Notes under the pieces: generated by a model
What the model was told of the DNA's origin: nothing
Seen by the model: only the letters and a program-made list of their open reading frames with translations
Databases searched by the model: none
Shown here: piece after piece, positions 1 to 5,507 of the stretch
How the letters are laid out: every line of letters begins with the position of its first letter
Position numbering within the stretch: the first letter of the stretch is position 1
NCBI GenBank assembly: GCA_028803175.1
Contig: JARBCG010000096.1
Coordinates: 1 to 5,532 of the forward strand
Direction of reading: 5' to 3'
DNA length: 5,532 nt
From: Wolbachia sp.
GTDB taxonomy: Bacteria; Pseudomonadota; Alphaproteobacteria; Rickettsiales; Anaplasmataceae
Made by a program: the position numbers and the translations under genes

Positions 1-2
1 CA

Positions 3-294
3 GGACTTGGCAAAAGAGCAAAAGGCTGGTTCTTTGGTTTTAAGCTGCATATAGTCATTAACGAGAGGGAATAAATTCAAAGTGTTGCGCTGAAAAAGGC
101 AATGTGGAAAACGGAAAACCCGTGCCAATCTTGAAGAGAAATTTATGACAGAGACTTATGACAAAGAGGCTTACTGGCCTGTTATTTGGAGATAAGAGAT
201 ACATGAAAATGGAGCTTTTTCAAATACGTTAATGCCTCTTAATGAGAAGGTTTTACTCAGAAAACGGTCTATTATTGAAACAGTTTTTGATTAA
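3..294 (+). pseudogene. IS982-family transposase, degenerate 3' fragment
   Basis: This is a relic of a DDE transposase, cut by the left window edge. Read across frames it gives GKRAKGWFFGFKLHIVINE (12-65), then GNVENGKPVPILK (98-136), LLFGDKRYM (182-205) and MPLNEKVLLRKRSIIETVFD (232-291). These match the conserved C-terminal half of IS982 transposases. GDK carries a catalytic Asp and IIET the catalytic Glu. Lesions seen: a stop at 72-74, a frame change between about 75 and 98, stops at 146-148 and 230-232, and a third frame from 232. Asp and Glu are only about 28 residues apart instead of the roughly 48 known for IS982 (DD48E), so about 20 residues are missing. The frame stops at 292-294 before the family's usual C-terminus. 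No terminal inverted repeat could be identified. It cannot encode an active transposase. Confidence 0.82.
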
Positions 295-348
295 ATTAAT
301 TTTTTAGTACATATTATATCTACCCTCCTTTCATATTGTTTAAAGAGT

Positions 349-370
349 AAAAAGCCCAGAATCTTCTCTG
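349..370 (-). terminator. weak terminator-like hairpin after the 83-residue gene
   Basis: Read on the minus strand, 14-34 bases past the stop of the 384-635 gene, CAGAG-AAGA-TTCTG can fold into a 5-bp stem with a tetraloop (last pair G-U). It is followed by GGCTTTTT. The stem is short, so this is only a candidate intrinsic terminator. Nothing else is recognisable between the IS982 relic and this gene. Confidence 0.25.
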
Positions 371-383
371 TCTGCTTTGTTGA

Positions 384-635
384 TTAATCCATAGCTGGCG
401 TTTTATCATCGAAGCAATCGCGGCCACTCAAGCCATCTAAATAATTATAAGAAAGAGAATCCGTATTATCTGGATATATTACTGATGGATTCAAAGCATA
501 TTTGTTTAAAAGATCAGTATAAGATTTTTCGTCTTCATTAGCTAAAACCTTGCGACCTTTCAGTCTAGGAACTGGTTTAGGAAATTGATACTCTGTATCA
601 CTTATATCGTGTGTATTTTTATTTAAATTAGTCAT
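384..635 (-). CDS. small hydrophilic hypothetical protein (83 aa)
   Basis: I do not recognise this protein. The reading frame is complete, from ATG (633-635) to TAA (384-386). An AGGA element (642-645 on the minus strand) lies 6 bases before the ATG, which supports real translation. The product has no signal peptide or membrane segment and is presumably cytosolic or exported without a classical signal. It has a proline- and lysine/arginine-rich patch (PKPVPRLKGRK, residues 19-29), an Asp/Glu-rich remainder, a Tyr/Asn/Leu-rich middle, one Cys and an acidic C-terminus (CFDDKTPAMD). It lies 122 bases downstream of pccB on the same strand and could be read through from it, but the gap leaves room for its own promoter. 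The intact frame among neighbouring relics, plus a good ribosome site, suggests it is a gene rather than chance. Small lineage-restricted proteins like this are common in Anaplasmataceae. Confidence 0.6.
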   Translation of the reverse strand: MTNLNKNTHDISDTEYQFPKPVPRLKGRKVLANEDEKSYTDLLNKYALNPSVIYPDNTDSLSYNYLDGLSGRDCFDDKTPAMD

Positions 636-757
636 TTATATTCCTATATATCCCTATATTTATTAATATATAAGCAATATAATGCATTTTACTAGAAGTT
701 ACTAAACAATTTTCAATTAAGACTGATTTTTCCTGTAGCAAGTCTACTAGTACAAGA

Positions 758-2278
758 TCATAGAGGTAGATTATCATGTTTTTTCCATATTCTTTCTACT
801 TTCTTGTTTTTTAATAACTCTAGCGCTTTATAAAAGTGATACCTTGTTTTACTCGGTGTTACTATATTATCAATGTACCCATACGATGCAGCAAAAAATG
901 GATTAGCGAATTTTTCTTTATATTCTTTAATTAATGTTTGCTGATCTTTTTCATGGCGAAATATAATTTCAACTGCACTCTCAGGTCCCATTACAGCTAT
1001 TTCAGCAGTTGGCCAAGCATAATTTATATCACCTTTTAAGTGTTTCGAATTCATAACAATGTATGCACCACCATAAGCTTTTCTTGTAATCAAACCAATC
1101 TTTGGAACGGTTGCTTCAGCGTAGGCGTAAAGCAATTTTGTTCCGTGTTGTATTATATTATTGTATTCCTGATTTGTACCTGGCAAAAATCCTGGAACAT
1201 CAATTAGAGTAATAATAGGGATGTTAAATGCATCACAAAATCTTACAAATCTCGCAGCTTTCCTTGAAGAATCAATATCCAAACACCCTGCAAGGTGCAT
1301 AGGCTGATTTGCAACGATGCCGACCGTATTACCGACAATTCTACCAAAACCAGTTATGATATTACGAGCAAAATCTGGCTTCAACTCAAAGAATTTTCTT
1401 TTATCACAAACTTTTTCAATAAGTTCGTACATATCATAAGGAGTATTTGGATTGGCAGGGATTAGAGTATTTAAAGATTCATCATCGGTATCACCAATTG
1501 CTGATGTAAACTGAGGTAATTCTTGGTTATTTGCTGGCAAAAAAGTAAAAAATTCACGTATTGTGAGTAGCATTTCAACATCATTATTAAATGCAAAATC
1601 CGCTACTCCTGTTTTACTCGTATGAATCTTAGCTCCACCAAGACTTTCATGACTTACATCTTCGTAAGTGGCTTTTTTTACTACATCAGGTCCAGTTATA
1701 AACATATATGAACTATTTTTTACCATGAACGTAAAGTCAGTTAATGCTGGAGAATAAACCGCACCTCCTGCACACGGCCCCATAATTAAAGAAATCTGTG
1801 GTATCACTCCTGATGCATACACATTTTTTTGGAAAATTTCTCCATAACCGGCAAGGGAATTTACTCCTTCTTGAATCCTTGCACCACCAGAATCATTTAG
1901 CCCAATGATTGGAACTCTAGCATTAATTGCCATGTCTATAATTTTACATATCTTTCTTGCATGGGATACACCGAGCGACCCACCAAATACGGTGAAGTCC
2001 TGGGAATAAACAAAGACTTTTTTGCCGAAGATAGTACCATGACCAATAATAACTCCATCACCTAAGAAATTAGCATTTTGCACACCAAAATCAGTTGCGT
2101 GATGCTTTACAAATTTATCATATTCCTCAAATGAATTTTCATCTAGCAATACACTTAGTCTTTCTCTAGCAGTTAATTTTCCTTTCTCGTGTTGTTTATT
2201 AATTCTTTCTGAACCACCTCCTTTTTCAGCTTCTAGTGATTTAGTCTGTAGGTCCTCTAATATTTTAAAGTTTTGCAT
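758..2278 (-). CDS. pccB: propionyl-CoA carboxylase beta subunit (carboxyltransferase)
   Basis: PccB transfers the carboxyl group from biotin on the PccA subunit to propionyl-CoA, giving methylmalonyl-CoA, in a cytosolic alpha6-beta6 complex. pccA is not in the window. The 506-residue product is full length for the family (about 510). Visible motifs: GGGSERIN and GKLTARERL near the N-terminus; DSGGARIQEG (129-138); the N-domain oxyanion region GPCAGGAVYSPALTDF (167-182); GPDVV (196-200); VPGFLPGTNQE (361-371); the C-domain oxyanion region RKAYGGAYIVM (399-409); AWPTAEIAVMG (421-431); and the typical end WKKHDNLPL. I chose the ATG at 2276-2278 because MQNFKILEDL aligns with alphaproteobacterial PccB starts, about 18 residues before the GGG. 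An in-frame ATG 12 codons upstream (2312-2314) would give 518 residues. Neither start has a clear Shine-Dalgarno sequence. Odd point: Ile407 replaces the Asp of animal and many alphaproteobacterial PccB proteins at a substrate-selectivity position. It is transcribed divergently from the outer membrane protein gene. Confidence 0.95.
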   Translation of the reverse strand: MQNFKILEDLQTKSLEAEKGGGSERINKQHEKGKLTARERLSVLLDENSFEEYDKFVKHHATDFGVQNANFLGDGVIIGHGTIFGKKVFVYSQDFTVFGGSLGVSHARKICKIIDMAINARVPIIGLNDSGGARIQEGVNSLAGYGEIFQKNVYASGVIPQISLIMGPCAGGAVYSPALTDFTFMVKNSSYMFITGPDVVKKATYEDVSHESLGGAKIHTSKTGVADFAFNNDVEMLLTIREFFTFLPANNQELPQFTSAIGDTDDESLNTLIPANPNTPYDMYELIEKVCDKRKFFELKPDFARNIITGFGRIVGNTVGIVANQPMHLAGCLDIDSSRKAARFVRFCDAFNIPIITLIDVPGFLPGTNQEYNNIIQHGTKLLYAYAEATVPKIGLITRKAYGGAYIVMNSKHLKGDINYAWPTAEIAVMGPESAVEIIFRHEKDQQTLIKEYKEKFANPFFAASYGYIDNIVTPSKTRYHFYKALELLKNKKVERIWKKHDNLPL

Positions 2279-2354
2279 GCAATAAGTAGTTTTCAAATTA
2301 GACGTAGTATACATTACTTTATTAAGCTTATAAAGATCAGATATTTCTTTTTTA

Positions 2355-2383
2355 GTGTAAAAATTCTTATTATAATTCTACAC
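2355..2383. promoter_or_regulatory. divergent promoter region with overlapping -10 boxes and a GTGTA/TACAC inverted repeat
   Basis: A perfect TATAAT at 2371-2376 (+) is a good -10 box for the outer membrane gene. The only -35 candidate is the T-run at 2348-2353, 17 bases upstream. On the minus strand a TATAAT reads across 2374-2369, overlapping the plus-strand box; a second candidate for pccB is TATAAG at 2332-2327. The -10 boxes sit inside an imperfect dyad, GTGTA (2355-2359) and TACAC (2379-2383), with AATT inside each arm. The plus-strand leader would be about 110 bases. Promoter calls in such AT-rich DNA are weak, and use as an operator is inference. Confidence 0.4.
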
Positions 2384-2414
2384 AACTAATTTATAGTGAA
2401 GAATTTTAAAGAGA
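2374..2414 (+). repeat. direct repeat copy 1, in the leader of the outer membrane protein gene
   Basis: This segment begins with AATTCT and contains AATTTATAGTGA (2388-2399). It matches 3430-3471 beyond the 3' end of the gene. Over 2383-2414 against 3440-3471 there are 27 identities in 32 positions, and the shared AATTCT extends the match leftward with a one-base gap. This copy overlaps and follows the candidate -10 box, so it would form the start of the mRNA leader. Confidence 0.6.
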
Positions 2415-2483
2415 TCTATTAGCAAGTAGACTAAGTGTTTGACATACACACTCTTCTCATAGTAGTAAGGTCCGGTTTATGCT

Positions 2484-2489
2484 GGAGGG
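2484..2489 (+). promoter_or_regulatory. strong Shine-Dalgarno that fixes the outer membrane protein start
   Basis: GGAGGG lies 5 bases before the ATG at 2495. It favours that start over the in-frame GTG at 2435, which has no Shine-Dalgarno and would place 20 extra residues, ending in polar ones, in front of a clean signal peptide. Confidence 0.75.
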
Positions 2490-2494
2490 CTGTA

Positions 2495-3409
2495 ATGACT
2501 GGTAAGAGATTTAAATTTACGTATGTATTGGTTTTGCTTACTTTTTCATTTAGTTGTTTATCTTACGATAATGAAACAAATAACTTAGAAAATTTTTACG
2601 TTAAAACTAACTACTTTGGAGCATTATTTAATGCAATAGGGTCTCTATCAGGAAAAGAAGATGCAGGTGACAATATAACAGGGGGAGTTTTTAGTTTTAA
2701 CAGAGAAGAGAGAATTGAAGAGGGATATAATCCTAGGTACGTTCCAGGGTTTGCCGGTAGCGCTGCAATAGGGTATTTACTAAGGAATATGAGAATTGAA
2801 CTCGAAGGCCTATATTCTCAGACTGACTTATATGGTGAAGATTATTCAAATAAAAATAAAGCAAGGTACGTTGAACTTCGTCGCAACGAAGCTGCATCTG
2901 CTGGAGCAAAGTGCAATTCACCTTGGAGGAGTGGAAATGTTGATGTTAACCTTCAAGAAAATTGTGGTATTGAGGTGAGGTTCAAAGCTGCGTTTAAGAT
3001 GAAAAATGAAGGTTTTAATAACTTAGCTGGGACAATCAATGTATATCATGACTTTAACATAGAAGAAACACAACTTACTCCATATGTTGGCATTGGTACA
3101 GGTGTAGCTAAGGTCAAATTTTTAGGAAAAACCAGGTATGCCTTGGCTTATCAAACAAAATTGGGTATCAATTATCCACTTACAACACAAACACAAGCAT
3201 TTGCTGGTCTGCGCTATTTCGGTATTCTCTGTAATCAATTTAAAAATATTGTACCAGTGGTTAAAATACCAGTTGGTGAAAAATATAAGACACCTGCACC
3301 TGAATACAAAGATATTGATGAAAGAGCACGTGTTGAATCAACTACTGCAACTATTACTAATAGATTTGGTATATATGGCTTAGAGTTTGGATTGGTTTAT
3401 TATTTTTAA
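2495..3409 (+). CDS. P44/Msp2-family outer membrane beta-barrel protein (Surface_Ag_2)
   Basis: This is a surface-exposed beta-barrel of the family that includes Anaplasma Msp2/P44, Ehrlichia P28/OMP-1 and Wolbachia Wsp. These act as porins and host-facing antigens. The 304-residue product starts with a signal peptide: basic MTGKRFKF, then a hydrophobic stretch to about residue 23. Mature barrel strands begin near FYVKTNYFGALF (34-45). The family hallmark is TPYVGIGTGVAKVKFLGKT (195-213), followed by YALAYQTKLGINYPLT (215-230) and AFAGLRYFG. The protein ends GLEFGLVYYF; the terminal Phe is the usual signal for the BAM outer membrane assembly machinery. Two long polar segments (about 108-160 and 248-283) are likely surface loops. 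The first contains Cys140 and Cys157. Cys21 lies at the end of the signal segment, but the preceding SFS is a poor lipobox, so a lipoprotein is unlikely. It is a divergent paralogue rather than classical wsp. A 5-bp hairpin (GTATT-CAA-AATAC, about 3414-3426) after the stop is too weak to call a terminator. Confidence 0.9.
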   Translation: MTGKRFKFTYVLVLLTFSFSCLSYDNETNNLENFYVKTNYFGALFNAIGSLSGKEDAGDNITGGVFSFNREERIEEGYNPRYVPGFAGSAAIGYLLRNMRIELEGLYSQTDLYGEDYSNKNKARYVELRRNEAASAGAKCNSPWRSGNVDVNLQENCGIEVRFKAAFKMKNEGFNNLAGTINVYHDFNIEETQLTPYVGIGTGVAKVKFLGKTRYALAYQTKLGINYPLTTQTQAFAGLRYFGILCNQFKNIVPVVKIPVGEKYKTPAPEYKDIDERARVESTTATITNRFGIYGLEFGLVYYF

Positions 3410-3429
3410 TTTCGTATTCAAAATACTAG

Positions 3430-3471
3430 AATTCTTTCATAACCAATTTATAGTGAGGAATTTTTAGGAGA
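3430..3471 (+). repeat. direct repeat copy 2, downstream of the outer membrane protein gene
   Basis: This is the second copy of the 2374-2414 element, about 1,057 bases away in the same orientation, starting 21 bases after the outer membrane gene stops. It keeps AATTTATAGTGA (3445-3456) and continues GGAATTTTTAGGAG. No recognisable gene follows it on the plus strand, only a 20-codon frame at 3473-3535. It may be a leftover leader of a lost tandem paralogue or a dispersed repeat. The rest of 3410-3579 shows nothing recognisable. Confidence 0.6.
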
Positions 3472-3579
3472 AATGAAGATAAGCACTACAAGATACTCAA
3501 ATGTATTTGGTGAGCACAAGCAAATTTTAACGTGAAAATTACCATAAGAAAGCAGGTTGTGTAGAAACTCTGATGAGGT

Positions 3580-4215
3580 CTACATTTCAGGCATAATATT
3601 TAATATTGATGCTACTCTGCTTGTAATACTCTTTACTACAGGTGCTGCAATTATTCCTCCGGTGGAAATTTGCATACCTTGCGGTTCATCAATCGCAACT
3701 AGCACTATATACCTTGGATTAAGTGTAGTTAGCACCCATATAAATGATGATATATTTGCTGTTTATCGTATTTACCATTTTTAACTTTTTCTGCTGATCC
3801 GGATCATAAAAGTTTACTCCTGGTACACCGGTGCTTTTTATTGCTAGCAATTCTTTAGGAGTTAAATGCCGTTTTACCTACGCAAATTTCTTTTTTGAAG
3901 TAAGTACTTTGTATAAATTTTCATATTCGAGGTCATTCAAGATGGAACATAGTTGTTCTGCTATACATTTCGGATTCTTAACTCTACTTTGGTTTATATA
4001 TAATGATGTTGTGGGAACATTTGTTGCTATTACCACTCCATTCCTATCCAAAATGTCAGGTTGCTTATATGTCTTATTACTCTTTCTAAAATCTTCTGAA
4101 ATAGTAGGCTGATCAAATGTTAGAGAAAATACGCGAAAAATAATTATTATATAAAATATAAATAATGGTACTATGAAACATAGTGAGCGAATCTTATTTT
4201 AAGTAATGCGTACAT
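3580..4215 (-). pseudogene. ftsI: ftsI (PBP3, septal peptidoglycan transpeptidase), broken with core deleted
   Basis: FtsI normally cross-links septal peptidoglycan in the divisome. Only its two ends survive here. The likely old start is ATG 4213-4215 (MYALLK), with a one-base loss in the A-run at 4197-4200. The next frame runs from 4198: KIRSLCFIVPLFIFYIIIIF (single membrane anchor), then the pedestal motif ILDRNGVVIATNVPTTSLY. A TAG at 3878-3880 sits where the family commonly has Trp (FA-stop-VKRHLTPKELLAI). After GVPGVNFYDP (to about 3801) the frame jumps to GSAEKVKNGKYDKQQIY (3800-3750), the remnant just after the KTGT(A) box. A one-base shift near 3750 then leads to SSFIWVLTTLNPRYIVLVAI, DEPQG, GGIIAAPVVKSITSRVASIL and NIMPEM, with the stop at 3580-3582. 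About 200 codons remain of the 500 or more usual for FtsI; the SxxK and SxN catalytic motifs are absent. Whether an intact ftsI exists elsewhere in the genome cannot be seen. Confidence 0.87.
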
Positions 4216-4236
4216 ATTTCTTTGATTTGAAAAAAG

Positions 4237-5169
4237 ATGGAAGTTATCTTAACTGAACCACGTGGTTTTTGCGCTGGAGTGAAAAGAGCTGTGGACATAT
4301 TAGCTATTACTTTAGAAAAATATCGAAACAAGTGCACAGTGTATGTGCTACACGAGATTGTTCACAATAAGTATATAGTAGAGGATTTTAAGAAAAAAGG
4401 AGTAATTTTTGTAAATAGTATCGAGGAAATAGAAAGTAATGATGGTGGAATATTAATCTTCAGTGCACATGGAGTATCAAAAAGTATAGAAGATGAAGCA
4501 AAAAATAGAAACATCCAGGTGATTGATGCAACATGCCCCTTGGTCAGCAAAGTACACAAGGAGGCAAAAAGATATGAGGATAATGGTAAAGAGTTAATCC
4601 TAATTGGACACGAAAACCACCAAGAAGTCAAGGGGATAAGGGGTAGGGTAGATAATCCTATAACTTTAGTGCAAACTGTGCAGGACGTATATGATTTAAA
4701 GATTAAAGATCCAAATAATTTATCCTATGTTACACAAACTACGTTAAGCGTCGATGACACTCGTGAAATCATCGCATCCCTCAAATCAAAATTTCCAAAT
4801 ATTACAGGTCCTGATTTAAAGGGTATATGCTATGCAACACAAAATAGGCAAAATGCTGTGAAAAAATTAGCCGAAATTGCAGATGTGGTATTGATTATAG
4901 GAAGTAAAAATAGCTCAAATTCAAATCGGTTGTTAGATCTATGTGTTGCCAAAAGGAAAAGAGCGTACTTGATTGATAATTATACATGCATAGATAAAAG
5001 CTGGTTGAAAGACGTAGAAAAAATAGGAATCACTGCAGGTGCATCTGCTCCTGATGTGTCGGTTGACGAATTGATAGACTATTTAAAAGCAAATATGAAT
5101 GTTAAAGTCTCAATTATGCCTGGCGGTATTGCTGAAAACGTTCAATTCAAGATACCAAATGTGATTTAA
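4237..5169 (+). CDS. ispH: 4-hydroxy-3-methylbut-2-enyl diphosphate reductase (IspH/LytB)
   Basis: IspH carries out the last step of the MEP isoprenoid pathway, reducing HMBPP to IPP and DMAPP in the cytosol with a [4Fe-4S] cluster. The 310-residue product is full length for the family. The three cluster cysteines are present: Cys12 (PRGFCAGVKRA), Cys100 (DATCPLVSKVH) and Cys198 (GICYATQNRQ). Substrate-site residues are also present: His43 (HEIVHN), His78 (FSAHG), His128 and Glu130 (GHENHQEV), Thr168-Thr169 (TQTTLSVDDT), Ser226-Ser227-Asn228 (SKNSSNSNR) and Ser270 (TAGASAPD). A Gln follows His128, where E. coli IspH has Pro; this is probably tolerated. MEVILTEPRG matches the family's start, so the ATG is secure although its upstream sequence is only A-rich (GAAAAAAG). 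It starts 21 bases from the old ftsI start on the opposite strand, so its promoter probably lies inside the ftsI relic. Only an AT-only 6-bp hairpin (about 5174-5192) follows the stop. Its product feeds ubiquinone and undecaprenyl phosphate synthesis. Confidence 0.98.
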   Translation: MEVILTEPRGFCAGVKRAVDILAITLEKYRNKCTVYVLHEIVHNKYIVEDFKKKGVIFVNSIEEIESNDGGILIFSAHGVSKSIEDEAKNRNIQVIDATCPLVSKVHKEAKRYEDNGKELILIGHENHQEVKGIRGRVDNPITLVQTVQDVYDLKIKDPNNLSYVTQTTLSVDDTREIIASLKSKFPNITGPDLKGICYATQNRQNAVKKLAEIADVVLIIGSKNSSNSNRLLDLCVAKRKRAYLIDNYTCIDKSWLKDVEKIGITAGASAPDVSVDELIDYLKANMNVKVSIMPGGIAENVQFKIPNVI

Positions 5170-5221
5170 TTAATTTTTTATTAAAAATAATGAAGGTTTA
5201 AATGATGAATATGAGGGGTAG

Positions 5222-5239
5222 ATCAAAATTAATTTTGAT
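5222..5239. repeat. perfect 18-bp AT-rich palindrome
   Basis: ATCAAAATTAATTTTGAT reads identically on both strands. It lies 52 bases after ispH stops and directly in front of the ankyrin relic. It could be a protein-binding dyad, a weak hairpin or chance in AT-rich DNA. It also falls inside a short frame starting at ATG 5201 that ends at TAA, possibly part of the decayed ankyrin gene's start. Confidence 0.45.
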
Positions 5240-5507
5240 ATAAATTACCAGTTTGGAATAGAAAAAATTCCTCATGGAGTGGTCCACCACGTAGGTTGGC
5301 TGCTCTCAATGGCCATACAGAAGTGGTTGATATTTTAATAAAAGCAGTGGTGAATCTTGATGCAATAAATAATGGAGGAGATACACCTTTAAGTAAGGCT
5401 GCTTATCACATCAATATCAAATACAACTAGCTAAGGCTTGTGGTTAAAAAAACGCATGTAAAGCAGATTATGAGTTTAAAAACTCGATGTTAAAATCATT
5501 AGAATAG
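5239..5507 (+). pseudogene. ankyrin-repeat protein, frameshifted C-terminal remnant
   Basis: Frame 5239-5430 contains one complete and one partial ankyrin repeat. The clearest piece is PPRRLAALNGHTEVVDILIK (5284-5343), then AVVNLDAINN and GGDTPLSKAAYH. This matches the ankyrin pattern xTPLHLAAxxGHxxVVxxLLxxGAxxxxxxxxG, with the TPLH helix start eroded to PPRR. The frame hits a stop at 5428-5430. A one-base shift near 5407-5409 restores a plausible tail, HQYQIQLAKACG, followed by a TAA at 5445-5447, then KNACKADYEFKNSMLKSLE and a final stop at 5505-5507. No supported start or upstream repeats exist; ispH ends only 69 bases before. It is therefore a truncated, multiply broken tail of an ank gene, a large and rapidly changing family in Wolbachia whose members are often suspected effectors. 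The last 25 bases of the window show nothing. Confidence 0.72.

Noticed and set aside
313..334. Minus-strand TATAAT and AAAGGAGGG near the IS982 relic
   Set aside because: The next ATG is followed at once by a stop, and no transcript target is evident; likely chance.
2435..2494. N-terminal extension of the outer membrane protein from GTG 2435
   Set aside because: There is no Shine-Dalgarno before the GTG, and it would bury the signal peptide; ATG 2495 has GGAGGG at proper spacing.
2733..2978. Short open frames on both strands inside the outer membrane protein gene (also 3138-3383)
   Set aside because: They overlap a strongly supported barrel gene in other frames and have no features of their own.
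3473..3535. 20-codon plus-strand frame after repeat copy 2 (starts MKISTTRYSN)
   Set aside because: The AGGAG is only 2 bases from the ATG, the peptide is very short and unrecognised; at most a remnant of a lost gene start.
3557..3784. Plus-strand open frame of 75 codons
   Set aside because: It is antisense to the C-terminal FtsI remnant; the minus strand gives clear family sequence and the plus-strand peptide resembles nothing.
3831..4112. Plus-strand open frame of 93 codons
   Set aside because: It is antisense to the FtsI anchor and pedestal region, which reads continuously on the minus strand for over 100 codons.
4170..4184. Inverted repeat ACTATG-AAA-CATAGT
   Set aside because: A 6-bp stem with no T-run, inside former ftsI coding sequence; consistent with chance.
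4362..4631. Minus-strand open frame of 89 codons
   Set aside because: It is a shadow of ispH, whose plus-strand protein has all cluster cysteines and active-site motifs.
5263..5274. 12-base inverted match (AAAAATTCCTCA) to the direct repeat at 3454-3465
   Set aside because: Short, AT-rich and without extended similarity on either side; not enough to call a third copy.
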